In this document: piece after piece, positions 17,779 to 26,630 of the stretch
Numbering within the stretch: position 1 is the first letter of the stretch
Layout: the number at the start of each line of letters is the position of its first letter
NCBI RefSeq assembly: GCF_003014475.1
Contig: NZ_PYGJ01000002.1
Span: forward strand, 434,001-498,000
Origin: Shimia abyssi
GTDB lineage: Bacteria > Pseudomonadota > Alphaproteobacteria > Rhodobacterales > Rhodobacteraceae
Length of the DNA stretch: 64,000 bases
Direction of reading: 5' to 3'
Notes under the pieces: model-generated
Seen by the model: the letters and a program-made list of their open reading frames with translations, nothing else
The model's database searches: none
Told to the model about the DNA's origin: nothing
Position numbers and translations under genes: made by a program

Positions 17779-19125
17779 ATGAGCCAAACTCTGGAAAACC
17801 ACGCACAATCCCTTCTGGAGGCAGCTACGCACGCCGGGGCCGATGGGGCAGATGCATTTGTGGTGCATGGCACCTCGCTCTCTATTGATGTGCGCGAAGG
17901 CCATCTTGAACAGGCTGAGCGCTCCGAAGGGCTTGATCTGGGACTGCGGGTTTTTGTGGGCCAACGACAGGCAAATGTATCTGTCTCCGACGCCCGCCCC
18001 GAAACCATCGCCACTATGGCCGAACGCGCTGTTGCTATGGCGCGCGAAGCTCCCGAAGACGAATTCATCGGCCTCGCCGACGCCGCTCAGCTTGCAAATG
18101 GCTGGGACATTGCGGCACTCGAACTGATGGACCCGACTAAAGAGCCTAATCCCGCCGATCTGCAATCTGATGCGCAGGCGACTGAGGCCGCGGCAATGAA
18201 CGTCGTGGGCGTGTCACAGGTGCAATCCGCCACTGCTGGGTACAGCCACACCAGCGTCCACTTGGCCGCTTCCAACGGGTTCTCAGGCGGGTATGAGCGT
18301 ACCAGCCGAGGCACCTATTGCACGGCCATAGCAGGCACCGGTGACGCGATGGAACGTGACTATGACGGAGACGGGCGCATCTTTCAGTCCGATTTGCGCT
18401 CTCCCGAAGACATTGGCAAAACGGCCGGTCTGCGCGCCGTTGAACGGCTGGACGCGCGCAAACCACAAACCGGCACATACCCTGTGTTGTTTGACGAACG
18501 CATTTCTTCGTCGTTAATCGGCCACCTATTGGCAGCAGCTAACGGAGCCATGATTGCGCGCGGTTCGTCGTGGCTGCGCGATAAACTTGGGCAACAAGTC
18601 CTGCCCACTGCCTTGTCACTGATCGAAGATCCGCACCGCCCGCGCGTGTCAGGCTCTCGCCCGTTTGACGCTGAAGGTCTACCAACTCAGCATCGCGCCA
18701 TCATCGACGACGGCGTGCTTACAGGATGGACGCTGGACCTTGGCAATGCTCGCAAACTGGGCATGGCTCCAACGGCAAATGCGGCACGCGGTGTCTCTTC
18801 CCCGCCATCACCGTCCACGTGGAACGTTGCCCTGACACAAGGAGCCCAAACGCCTGAGGAGATCATGCGCGATATGGGCACCGGCTTGATGGTCACGTCC
18901 CTGATCGGGTCCACCATCAACCCAAATACGGGCGACTATTCACGCGGAGCCTCCGGGTTCTGGATCGAAAACGGCGAAATCGCATATGCGGTGAACGAAT
19001 GCACAATTGCGGGCAATCTGCATGACATGCTCCGCAATCTCGTCCCCGCCAACGATGCCCGTGCCCACTTGTCCCGCGTTGTTCCGTCTTTGCTTGTACC
19101 GGGGTTAACCCTTGCCGGAAACTGA
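17779..19125 (+). CDS. pmbA: TldD/PmbA family metalloprotease-related protein (TldE)
   Basis: A 448-residue PmbA/TldE-type protein. Family landmarks are the N-terminal ADGADAFVVHGTSLSIDVREG, LGLRVFVGQRQANVSVSD, the middle TYPVLFDERISSSLIGHLLAAANG and the C-terminal RGASGFWIENGEIAYAVNECTIAGNL. PmbA forms a heterodimer with TldD, and the metal HExxxH motif lies in TldD; PmbA lacks it, as here. Known roles are peptide maturation and degradation. No tldD gene is adjacent. The downstream IMPase-family gene begins 14 bases before its end, so they are coupled. The ATG start is clear. Confidence 0.9.
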   Translation: MSQTLENHAQSLLEAATHAGADGADAFVVHGTSLSIDVREGHLEQAERSEGLDLGLRVFVGQRQANVSVSDARPETIATMAERAVAMAREAPEDEFIGLADAAQLANGWDIAALELMDPTKEPNPADLQSDAQATEAAAMNVVGVSQVQSATAGYSHTSVHLAASNGFSGGYERTSRGTYCTAIAGTGDAMERDYDGDGRIFQSDLRSPEDIGKTAGLRAVERLDARKPQTGTYPVLFDERISSSLIGHLLAAANGAMIARGSSWLRDKLGQQVLPTALSLIEDPHRPRVSGSRPFDAEGLPTQHRAIIDDGVLTGWTLDLGNARKLGMAPTANAARGVSSPPSPSTWNVALTQGAQTPEEIMRDMGTGLMVTSLIGSTINPNTGDYSRGASGFWIENGEIAYAVNECTIAGNLHDMLRNLVPANDARAHLSRVVPSLLVPGLTLAGN

Positions 19126-19885
19126 CCTCGACCTGCTGCTCTCGGCCGCGAAAGAGGCCGGGCGCATAGCCACCAGCTTCACAGGCCCGACGGCGCAAAC
19201 ATGGCACAAGCCGGAAAACGCAGGTCCTGTCACCGAAGCGGATCTGGCTGTAAATGAGATGCTCGAGCGCGAATTGCGCGCGGCGCGCCCGGATTACGGC
19301 TGGCTGAGCGAAGAGTCTCTGGACAACGGTGATCGGCTATCAGCCAAGAGCGTCTTTATCATCGACCCGATTGACGGCACTCGCAGTTTTATCGACGGAT
19401 CAGACACTTGGGCTCATTCATTGGCCATCGCGGTGAACGGTGTCGTGACCGCAGCGGTGATTTATCTGCCCTTGCGCGACAAACTCTACAGCGCCACCAG
19501 CGGCAGCGGCGCCTATCTCAATGGCGCCCCGATCCGATGCGCAACGCGTGCCTCGCTCGACGGCGCAAACCTCCTCGTGACGCGCCCGGTCATGGAGCCA
19601 AAACATTGGAAATCTCTCCCCCCAGACATCAAACGCAGCTACCGCCCCTCGCTAGCTTACCGCCTCGCGCTAGTGGCCGAAGGACGCTATGACGGGATGC
19701 TGACCTTGCGCCCAACTTGGGAATGGGATATTGCCGCCGGCGATTTGATCCTGCGAGAGGCTGGTGCTACGACCTCAAACCGAAGCGACGGTCCGCTGTT
19801 GTTCAACAATGCAGACCCACGTTTGAAGGGTATGGTTACGGCCAATGCAGACCTGCATCGCAATATCTGTTCTGCGCTTGCGTAG
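19112..19885 (+). CDS. Inositol monophosphatase family protein (CysQ-like 3'(2'),5'-bisphosphate nucleotidase)
   Basis: A 257-residue Li-sensitive phosphatase. The metal-binding motifs are present: ENAGPVTEADLAVNEM, LSEESLD, IIDPIDGTRSFIDG and the C-terminal WEWDIAAGDLILREAGA. The WDIAAG ending and short length point to the CysQ/3'-nucleotidase or histidinol-phosphatase-like part of the family rather than true IMPase; the substrate is not certain. The start is TTG at 19112, inside the pmbA 3' end, and no in-frame ATG occurs before residue 50, so TTG is favoured. It is followed directly, with no spacing, by the convergent glutamine amidotransferase stop. Confidence 0.85.
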   Translation: MPETDLDLLLSAAKEAGRIATSFTGPTAQTWHKPENAGPVTEADLAVNEMLERELRAARPDYGWLSEESLDNGDRLSAKSVFIIDPIDGTRSFIDGSDTWAHSLAIAVNGVVTAAVIYLPLRDKLYSATSGSGAYLNGAPIRCATRASLDGANLLVTRPVMEPKHWKSLPPDIKRSYRPSLAYRLALVAEGRYDGMLTLRPTWEWDIAAGDLILREAGATTSNRSDGPLLFNNADPRLKGMVTANADLHRNICSALA

Positions 19886-20623
19886 TCAGCCCCGATAGCG
19901 CTCCACGAAATTCTTCAGAATCTTTTCGGGTGCATGCACATCTGCCGCCCGACACATGTCGATCAATTTCTGCGCATCTTCTGGCGGGAAATAGCCTTTG
20001 TGCTTGTAAATATTGATCCGCACCTCAAACCCATCACTATCTGCCTCTGGGTGAAACTGCGTGGCATAGACGTTTTCGCCAAAACGGATCATTTGATATG
20101 GACATGTTGGCGCGCTGATCAGGTGCACGCACCCTTCGGGTAGGCGCTGAATTGCCTCCTTGTGGCCAACAAAAGCCTCGAACTGCTCTGGCAAACCCAC
20201 CAAAACCGGATCACTTTGACCTGCTTTCGTCAGAGAACAATCCGATGTGCCCACCTCTTCCGAGTACCTCTCCTTGGAAACGACCTTACCAAGATGATGA
20301 CCCAAAATGCCAATTCCGTAGCAACAGCCCAGAAATGGGAAATCACGCGCTGTGATTTCCGGCATTAGTGATAATACCGCGTCTTCAATCCGCGCTTCGA
20401 CCGGGGTTTTCTGCTCAGGTGTATCACTCACACAGCCCGGCCCGCCACCAACAATCACGCCTGCGTAATTCTCCAACCGCAGATCAGCAGGCAGCGGGTC
20501 CTGATCTAATCGGACACGACGCACTTCTTTCGCCGACAGCCCGCTTTTGGTTAGAATGGCGGTAAACTCGTCATCCGACGCTTCGGTTTCAGGGCGCAAT
20601 TGCAAGATTAGAAATGGTTTCAT
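19886..20623 (-). CDS. Class I glutamine amidotransferase
   Basis: A 245-residue stand-alone class I amidotransferase. The nucleophile elbow is FLGCCYGIGILG and the His-Glu pair is in YATQFHPEAD near residue 195, completing a Cys-His-Glu triad. The oxyanion Gly stretch is GVIVGGGPG. Proteins of this form are often called GMP synthase-like, but no synthetase partner gene is nearby and the acceptor is unknown. A YHKEA-like motif (FVGHKEAI) recalls gamma-glutamyl hydrolases of the PuuD kind. It stands alone on the minus strand, divergent from waaA. Confidence 0.88.
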   Translation of the reverse strand: MKPFLILQLRPETEASDDEFTAILTKSGLSAKEVRRVRLDQDPLPADLRLENYAGVIVGGGPGCVSDTPEQKTPVEARIEDAVLSLMPEITARDFPFLGCCYGIGILGHHLGKVVSKERYSEEVGTSDCSLTKAGQSDPVLVGLPEQFEAFVGHKEAIQRLPEGCVHLISAPTCPYQMIRFGENVYATQFHPEADSDGFEVRINIYKHKGYFPPEDAQKLIDMCRAADVHAPEKILKNFVERYRG

Positions 20624-20767
20624 GGGCTATTCCCGTCAAACAACGTTGCAAATGGGTGCCCGATTGCGCCCTTCTCGTCAACCGATCAGGTCACACACGT
20701 CTTCACCTCTTGAGGCCGCCCCTCATCGCGCCTAGTTTGCAGTCACACCCAAGTCCGGAGTCGCCCA

Positions 20768-21991
20768 ATGGCACGCTCGCTCAGCCTTGCGGCCTACATG
20801 GCCTTTGCACGCCGTCAACCGACCAGCCTGCCTAAAATCACCATGCCGCGTGCGGATGGCGAATTGATCTGGATACATTGCGCCGATCCTGATCGCTCCC
20901 GTACGCTGGCACAGCTTGGTCTTCGCCTCGCCGCACAACGTTTGAATGCGACGGTTCTGTTGACGACATCACCCGGCCAACGTCCTAAACAAGAGTTGCC
21001 AGAAGGTGTGGTGTGGCAGGAATGCCCTTCAGAAAACCCCAGCGACGTACGCGTGTTTCTCAATCATTGGCGGCCTGATCTGATGGTCTGGCTTGGCCCG
21101 TGGCTGCGCCCTGTTTTGATCGACGATGCCAAACGCCGCGGCGTTGCGTCAATTCTGGTAGAGGCCGATACACTCGGACTCGCCAATCGTCGCTGGCGCT
21201 GGTTGCCGGAGCCGACACAGGCAACTCTGCGCCTATTCAGCTCCGTTTTTGCGATGCATAGGATGGCGGCTGATAGATTTCAAAAACCACTTAAGGACAC
21301 GCCGACAATCGTACATAATAGCGGCCCATTGTCCGAGGAAAGCCAACCTCTGCCCTACAATGAAACCGACCTGAATGAGCTACGCACAGCCTGTGCTGGG
21401 CGTCCGGTCTGGCTCGCGGCGCGAATGCAACTTCAGGAACTGCCTCTGGTGCTGAACGCGTATCGCAAAGTTCTGCGCCTGTCGCACCGGATGTTGCTAA
21501 TCGTTGTCCCCGATACTCCTGAATGCGCACCAACCATGCGACAGGCGCTTATTGATGCGGGCTTGCGCTTCTGCGAATGGGAAGATGGCGCTTTTCCCAA
21601 TGACAACACCCATGTTCTTTTAGCCGAAACGACTGATGAACTGGGCCTCTGGTTTCGCGCAGCTCCAGTCACTCTGATGGGGTCATCCCTCGCATCTGGA
21701 TTTGGTGGCCGTGACCCACTTGAACCCGCAGCGCTTGGTTCAGCTATCCTCCATGGGCCAAGCGTACGCAGACACCTTGACGCCTATAACCGCCTGTCCA
21801 AGGCAGGCGGCGCACAGCTTGTTAAAGACGCCAATGGGCTTGCCGAACATTTGACCCGCCTGACCGCACCAGACAAAGCTGCGGCTATGGCCCATGCAGG
21901 TTGGCAGGTTGTGTCTGCAGGGGCAGAAGTGTCGGACCAGATTGTTGCCGAAGCCCAGCGCCTGCTGGACGAAAAAGAGGTCTACGCATGA
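20768..21991 (+). CDS. waaA: 3-deoxy-D-manno-octulosonic acid (Kdo) transferase
   Basis: A 407-residue GT-B enzyme that adds Kdo to lipid A precursor at the inner membrane. It carries the waaA features: [66 protein letters not shown] and the C-terminal sugar-nucleotide pocket [20 protein letters not shown]. The canonical N-terminal membrane anchor of WaaA is missing or very short, and the sequence is rather divergent, so the call leans on these motifs and on context. The stop overlaps the lpxK start (ATGA), the arrangement expected for lipid A/Kdo genes. It is divergent from the amidotransferase gene. Confidence 0.88.
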   Translation: MARSLSLAAYMAFARRQPTSLPKITMPRADGELIWIHCADPDRSRTLAQLGLRLAAQRLNATVLLTTSPGQRPKQELPEGVVWQECPSENPSDVRVFLNHWRPDLMVWLGPWLRPVLIDDAKRRGVASILVEADTLGLANRRWRWLPEPTQATLRLFSSVFAMHRMAADRFQKPLKDTPTIVHNSGPLSEESQPLPYNETDLNELRTACAGRPVWLAARMQLQELPLVLNAYRKVLRLSHRMLLIVVPDTPECAPTMRQALIDAGLRFCEWEDGAFPNDNTHVLLAETTDELGLWFRAAPVTLMGSSLASGFGGRDPLEPAALGSAILHGPSVRRHLDAYNRLSKAGGAQLVKDANGLAEHLTRLTAPDKAAAMAHAGWQVVSAGAEVSDQIVAEAQRLLDEKEVYA

Positions 21992-22995
21992 GACCCCCAT
22001 CGTTCTGGCAAAACCCACCAGAGCGCCCCGGCTGGCAAGCGCGTCTTTTGTCCCCTTTGGGGCATCTCTATGGGCGCACCACCAGAAATAGGAATGCCGG
22101 ACTGGTCAACGCCCTTCGCGCCGACATTCCTGTGATTTGCATTGGCAACCTGAACGCTGGCGGCACCGGCAAAACCCCCACTGCAATCGCGCTTGCCCAG
22201 CATCTTCAATCTCAAGGCTTAGAACCACATGTCGTCTCGCGTGGCTATGGCGGGTCGCTTCACGGTCCGGTCCAGGTGTCGGAACGTACACATACCGCGG
22301 ACCAAACAGGTGACGAACCACTGCTACTTGCGGCATTTGCCCCTACCTGGGTCGCCAAGGATCGCGCGCTTGGCGTGACTGCGGCACAAAAGGCCGGGGC
22401 CGATCTGATCCTGCTTGATGACGGGTTCCAGAACCCAACAGTGCACAAAGATGTCTCGATCATCGTGGTCGATGCTGCACGTGGATTTGGCAATGGCCGC
22501 TGTATCCCCGCAGGCCCACTGCGCGAACCGGTCCAGCAGGGATTAGCCCGTGCTGATCTTGCCCTATCGATCGGCGACGCCTCAGCTCAGAGGCAGTTTC
22601 AAAGCCAATGGGGTGCGCAAATCACATTGCCCCACCTCACCGGGGCCTTGACCCCGTTGCAAACCGGCATGGACTGGGCCGGCACCCGGTTTTTGGCTTT
22701 TGCTGGCATCGGCCATCCGGCCAAGTTTTTTGAAACACTGCGCAACCTCGGAGCCAATGTTATTCGCGAACAACCGCTGGACGATCACCAAAAGCTCTCC
22801 ACCACGCTGTTGACCCGCCTCGAAACCGAGGCCCGCAACCTTGGTGCACAACTTGTCACCACTGAAAAAGATGCTGTGCGCCTGCCCCAAGAGATGCGCC
22901 CGCGAGTTTTGACATTGCCCGTGCGGCTTGCCGTCGATTGCTGGGCGCCTCTCGACAGCTTAACTCAAGCACGGCTCAACCATCTCAAAAAATAA
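21988..22995 (+). CDS. lpxK: Tetraacyldisaccharide 4'-kinase
   Basis: A 335-residue lipid A kinase that phosphorylates the 4' position of the disaccharide. Signatures: the Walker A motif [12 protein letters not shown] near residue 55, [26 protein letters not shown] and the C-terminal [11 protein letters not shown]. The enzyme acts at the cytosolic face of the inner membrane. The start at 21988 (ATGAGACCCC) overlaps the waaA stop as ATGA and gives an N-terminus in agreement with the family; an upstream in-frame start within waaA is unlikely. Together with waaA it forms a two-gene operon. Confidence 0.95.
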   Translation: MRPPSFWQNPPERPGWQARLLSPLGHLYGRTTRNRNAGLVNALRADIPVICIGNLNAGGTGKTPTAIALAQHLQSQGLEPHVVSRGYGGSLHGPVQVSERTHTADQTGDEPLLLAAFAPTWVAKDRALGVTAAQKAGADLILLDDGFQNPTVHKDVSIIVVDAARGFGNGRCIPAGPLREPVQQGLARADLALSIGDASAQRQFQSQWGAQITLPHLTGALTPLQTGMDWAGTRFLAFAGIGHPAKFFETLRNLGANVIREQPLDDHQKLSTTLLTRLETEARNLGAQLVTTEKDAVRLPQEMRPRVLTLPVRLAVDCWAPLDSLTQARLNHLKK

Positions 22996-23042
22996 GGCCG
23001 CCTCGAATGGGCGACCTTTGGCGTTCTTCAGCGTGGATTGCA

Positions 23043-23735
23043 TTAGCCTTCCAGCTTTTCGTCCAACAGCTTGCTCAATTCGCGATAGCTCATGTTCGAA
23101 TGCTTATCGCCATTGATGATCAACGTCGGCGTCCCCGAGATGTCATCTGCACTCGCGTTTTCCTGATACCACGCAATCAAAGCCTTGGCCTTATCTTCGT
23201 TCTGCAAACAGGCCTGCAATTGATCGTCTTCCAGACCGGCAAGACGCCCGGTCTTGCGCAACGCATCGGCAATCGCCACAGGATCACCCGCGCGCGACCA
23301 TTCCGACTGCGACTCCATCAACAGATCGGTGATGCCAAAGAACCGCTCTTGTCCGCCACAACGCGCCACCATCGCCGCCCACAGGCCAAAGCGATCAAAA
23401 TATACATCACGGAAAATGAACTTAACTTTGCCAGTGTCAATGTAGTTCGCCTTCAGGTCCTTAAAGACATTCTCATGAAAGCTCGCACAATGAGGGCAGG
23501 TGAATGAGGCATATTCAATCATCGTAATCGGCGCATCCTCAGCACCCATCACCATCTCGACAACCTCGTCAGAGTTTGCCGACGCTTCGTCCGAGGCCAC
23601 CAACTGAACGTTTTCGATCGCGTCCAGCGTCAACGTGTTCTGGGCCAGTGCGCTCTGCGTCGGCTGGGCAAACCAATAGGCGCCGCCCGCCACAGCAGTC
23701 GCCGCCACCAATGCAATCGGAATGAGACGGTTCAT
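23043..23735 (-). CDS. DsbA-family thiol:disulfide oxidoreductase
   Basis: A 230-residue exported thioredoxin-fold protein with a signal segment IPIALVAATAVAGGAYWF and the active-site CPHC in SFTCPHCASFH near residue 80. The cis-Pro loop reads ISGTPTLIING. The inserted helical domain is present, so the protein resembles DsbA of the BdbD/DsbA-like group and not DsbC. It would act in the periplasm and oxidise or transfer disulfides, with no DsbB partner gene in the window. A DUF721 gene lies directly upstream and both read leftwards; its stop TAG touches this start, so the pair forms one unit. Confidence 0.88.
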   Translation of the reverse strand: MNRLIPIALVAATAVAGGAYWFAQPTQSALAQNTLTLDAIENVQLVASDEASANSDEVVEMVMGAEDAPITMIEYASFTCPHCASFHENVFKDLKANYIDTGKVKFIFRDVYFDRFGLWAAMVARCGGQERFFGITDLLMESQSEWSRAGDPVAIADALRKTGRLAGLEDDQLQACLQNEDKAKALIAWYQENASADDISGTPTLIINGDKHSNMSYRELSKLLDEKLEG

Positions 23736-24251
23736 CTAAAAACCTTTCTTTTCATTTTTGTGTTTCGTCATAACATTTCCTGCGAGCCGCTCTAACGCAG
23801 CGCGCAAATCTGGGTCGCCCACAGGTGCCGCCACTTTGGCGGCCTGCTCTTGAACCTCTGGATCGGGCCCCGATTTTTCCGCTTTGGGTTTTGGGGCAAA
23901 ATTTGCCTGTCCTTCGGCAAACCCTGTCGGCGCGGTCTGGGTAAATCGCAAACGCGCAATCGCATTATAGCCATAGGCTGCATTGACCCGCGCCCGCAGC
24001 GTTTCTTTTTGCATCTCCAGCATTGGCGCCTGCGCACCTGTGGTCAGCACCGTCAAGGTCGCACCAAACCCTTGCCGTCCGTATTTCACATCAACCGGTT
24101 TACAGATCTTGGCGATATCCTCACCTACTATTTCGCCCCAATGGGTGATCACGCGCGACACCGCAAAACCACGGCTCTCGCCCGCCGACCGTATCCGGTC
24201 GCGCAACAGCGAGGACGTGCGTTTGAAACCTTTGGTCGTGGCGCGGCGCAT
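23736..24251 (-). CDS. DUF721 domain protein
   Basis: A 171-residue protein with a DUF721 domain (DciA-like) near the N-terminus: SSLLRDRIRSAGESRGFAVSRVITHWGEIVGEDIAKICKP, read here in parts, and the following beta strands LTVLTTGAQAPMLEMQKE and RVNAAYGYNAIARLRF. DUF721 proteins of the DciA kind help load the replicative helicase in bacteria lacking DnaC. The C-terminal third is a Pro/Lys-rich linker. The role here is inferred. It is coupled without a gap to the DsbA-like gene and divergent from mutY, with 86 bases between starts. Confidence 0.75.
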   Translation of the reverse strand: MRRATTKGFKRTSSLLRDRIRSAGESRGFAVSRVITHWGEIVGEDIAKICKPVDVKYGRQGFGATLTVLTTGAQAPMLEMQKETLRARVNAAYGYNAIARLRFTQTAPTGFAEGQANFAPKPKAEKSGPDPEVQEQAAKVAAPVGDPDLRAALERLAGNVMTKHKNEKKGF

Positions 24252-24337
24252 GACGGTCTTGCATCCTTGTCTCAGGCATTATCTTAGTGTGCCAGCGGCG
24301 TCGCACCAGCGAAACCGTCTCAAAAAGGAGATAACAG

Positions 24338-25396
24338 TTGCGTGAAATGCCACAAGCCTCGGACTTGTTGGAATGGTATGACGCCCATGCGCGCAAAATG
24401 CCATGGCGGATTGCGCCTGCAGATCGGATGCGCGGCGTTTTGCCAGACCCATACCGCGTATGGCTTTCCGAGATCATGCTCCAACAAACCACTGTTGCCG
24501 CTGTCAAAGATTATTTCGAACGTTTCACCGCCCGCTGGCCGACCATTCAGGCCCTGGCCGACGCCGAAGACGGCGATGTCATGGGCGAATGGGCTGGGCT
24601 CGGTTACTACGCCCGCGCGCGCAATTTGTTGAAATGCGCCCGTGCAATTGCAACCGATCTCGACGGACAATTCCCCGACACAATGGAAGGGCTGCTGGCC
24701 CTGCCCGGCATTGGGCCTTACACAGCCGCCGCCATATCGTCGATCGCCTTTGATCAGCCCGCCACGGTTGTGGATGGCAATGTAGAACGCGTCATGGCGC
24801 GCCTGTTTAACGAACACACACCCTTACCCGAGGCCAAACCGATCCTAACCGATTTCGCCACTAACCTGACCCCGCAACAACGCCCCGGCGATTATGCACA
24901 GGCGGTAATGGACCTTGGAGCAACCATTTGCACGCCGCGCAATCCAGCATGCGGTATCTGCGTCTGGCGGTCGCCTTGCTTGGCGCGAGAACTGGGCACA
25001 GCCGCGGAACTTCCCCAAAAGACGCCGAAGAAACCCAAACCCATCCGCTATGGCACCGCCTATATCGCCAGCCGAGTAGACGGTGCGCTACTGCTCGAAC
25101 GCCGCCCGGACAAGGGGCTGCTTGGTGGTATGCTGGGATGGCCCGGCTCGGACTGGACCGAGGGTGAAACACCGCCCCATGCCGCCCCCATCCGCGCGGA
25201 ATGGAAAACACAAACCGCCGAAGCGCGCCACACCTTCACCCATTTCCACCTACGACTAACCGTCAAAACATCGCTCGTACCGATGGATCGCGAACCCAAG
25301 ATTGGTGAATTTCTGGCATTGGAAGACTTTCGCCCATCCGACTTGCCCACTGTCATGCGCAAGGCGTTTGACCTTTATCGCAACGTAAACACCTAA
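24338..25396 (+). CDS. mutY: A/G-specific adenine DNA glycosylase
   Basis: A 352-residue base-excision enzyme that removes adenine mispaired with 8-oxoguanine. It has the HhH domain with the helix LPGIGPYTAAAISSIAFD, the catalytic Asp in VVDGNVERVMAR, the iron-sulfur Cys cluster CTPRNPACGICVWRSPC (near residues 196-212) and a C-terminal NUDIX-like domain with LLERRPDKGLLGGMLGWPG and THFHLRLTV. The start is TTG at 24338: AAGGAG lies seven bases upstream, and the nearby ATG at 24347 would have an unusual 16-base spacing. Divergent with DUF721-dsbA. Confidence 0.95.
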   Translation: MREMPQASDLLEWYDAHARKMPWRIAPADRMRGVLPDPYRVWLSEIMLQQTTVAAVKDYFERFTARWPTIQALADAEDGDVMGEWAGLGYYARARNLLKCARAIATDLDGQFPDTMEGLLALPGIGPYTAAAISSIAFDQPATVVDGNVERVMARLFNEHTPLPEAKPILTDFATNLTPQQRPGDYAQAVMDLGATICTPRNPACGICVWRSPCLARELGTAAELPQKTPKKPKPIRYGTAYIASRVDGALLLERRPDKGLLGGMLGWPGSDWTEGETPPHAAPIRAEWKTQTAEARHTFTHFHLRLTVKTSLVPMDREPKIGEFLALEDFRPSDLPTVMRKAFDLYRNVNT

Positions 25397-25459
25397 TCCA
25401 ATTGCCGCGCGCGTTGCGGCACACCATACTGCACACGCGTGTGTGTGAGAGGAGAGATC

Positions 25460-26593
25460 ATGGTTTCGTCATCGCAAATCGCAAAGTTCAGTAGTGCGCT
25501 GCCATTCTGGCTGTCTATCTTGCTGGTTCCGCTGATCTGGATCGTGGCCAGTGCGGGCGGTTGGTGGGTGATCCTGTTACCGATTTGCACCTGGTTCCTC
25601 TTTTCAGTTCTGGACGTCATAACCGGGTTGAACTTGGAAAACGCTGATACCGAAACGTCCGAGGACGACCTCTACTGGTATCGCGCAATAACCATGATGT
25701 GGCCGTTTCTTGAGTTCGTAACGCTATTTGGCCTGATCTACTACGCCACACATACCGACCACCTCTCGGTCGCGGCCATGGTTGGGCTGTTCTTTGGAAT
25801 GGGAATCCTGTCGGGCACAATCGGCATCGTCTATAGCCACGAACTGATGCACCAAAAGAATAAGACCGAACGTTTCCTGGGCGATTTCCTGCTCTCGATG
25901 GTGCTCTACTCGCACTTCCGCTCTGAACATCTGCTGGTGCATCACCGCTATGTTGGCACACCACGCGATCCGGTGACCGCACGTTATAACGAAGGCTTCC
26001 TGCGTTTTTTCCCGCGTGTCCTGCGCGAGTCGCTGATATCCGCGTTCAAGGCGGAAAGGGCCAAGCTCGAACGCAAAAACCTACCTTGGACTGATTTGTC
26101 CAATCCGTTCTTCAGGTATTGGGCACTCCAAGGCGCGATGCTATTGCTCGCGCTTATTTTGGGCGGATGGGTCGGTTTGCTATTGTTCTTGTGGCAAGCG
26201 CTGAGCGCCATTTGGCAGCTGGAGCTAACCAATTACGTCGAGCATTACGGGCTTACCCGCAAACACCTTGGCGAAGGCAAATACGAACATGTCAAACCAC
26301 ATCATAGCTGGAACGCCGCGCACAAGGCGTCAAACTGGTTGCTGATTAACCTCCAACGCCATTCGGATCATCACTACAAACCCGACCGCCGCTTTCCATT
26401 ACTACAAAACCATACCGCCGATGAGGCGCCGCAATTGCCATTTGGCTACCCAATCATGACCGTGACCGCGATGATTCCACCCATATGGCGGCGTGTAATG
26501 AACCCACGTGTGCGCAAATGGCGCGCGATGTATTATCCCGAGATCACCGATTGGATGCCTTACAAAAAGGCAACCAATCCCTTGCCACGCTGA
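25460..26593 (+). CDS. alkB: Alkane 1-monooxygenase
   Basis: A 377-residue membrane di-iron hydroxylase that oxidises medium-chain alkanes at the terminal carbon. It shows the eight-His signature in order: HELMH, HLLVHHRYVGTP and HSDHHYKPDRR, with the AlkB-type NYVEHYGL between. Six hydrophobic stretches at about residues 11-46, 68-105, 105-125 and 215-240 fit the known topology, with the His boxes facing the cytoplasm. It needs a rubredoxin and a rubredoxin reductase; no rubredoxin is visible in this window, but an FAD reductase is at 55974. The ATG at 25460 has GAGGAGA upstream. A palindromic element follows its stop codon. Confidence 0.92.
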   Translation: MVSSSQIAKFSSALPFWLSILLVPLIWIVASAGGWWVILLPICTWFLFSVLDVITGLNLENADTETSEDDLYWYRAITMMWPFLEFVTLFGLIYYATHTDHLSVAAMVGLFFGMGILSGTIGIVYSHELMHQKNKTERFLGDFLLSMVLYSHFRSEHLLVHHRYVGTPRDPVTARYNEGFLRFFPRVLRESLISAFKAERAKLERKNLPWTDLSNPFFRYWALQGAMLLLALILGGWVGLLLFLWQALSAIWQLELTNYVEHYGLTRKHLGEGKYEHVKPHHSWNAAHKASNWLLINLQRHSDHHYKPDRRFPLLQNHTADEAPQLPFGYPIMTVTAMIPPIWRRVMNPRVRKWRAMYYPEITDWMPYKKATNPLPR

Positions 26594-26599
26594 ACAACG

Positions 26600-26630
26600 G
26601 GTAGGTCGGACAAATTTGTCCGACTTACGA
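26600..26630. repeat. Palindromic element, copy 1 (at the cyclase stop codon)
   Basis: The core at 26605-26624 is the perfect 20-base palindrome GTCGGACAAATTTGTCCGAC. On the minus strand the stop codon TAA of the cyclase gene immediately precedes the core, and the flank CTACC follows. A near-identical copy lies at 55773-55803, also starting at a stop codon. It falls between convergent genes alkB and the cyclase, so it may fold into a hairpin that ends both transcripts, though there is no run of T on either side. Confidence 0.8.

Noticed and set aside
22993..23016. Imperfect hairpin between lpxK and the DsbA gene
   Set aside because: One mismatch in a seven-base stem and no T run on either strand.
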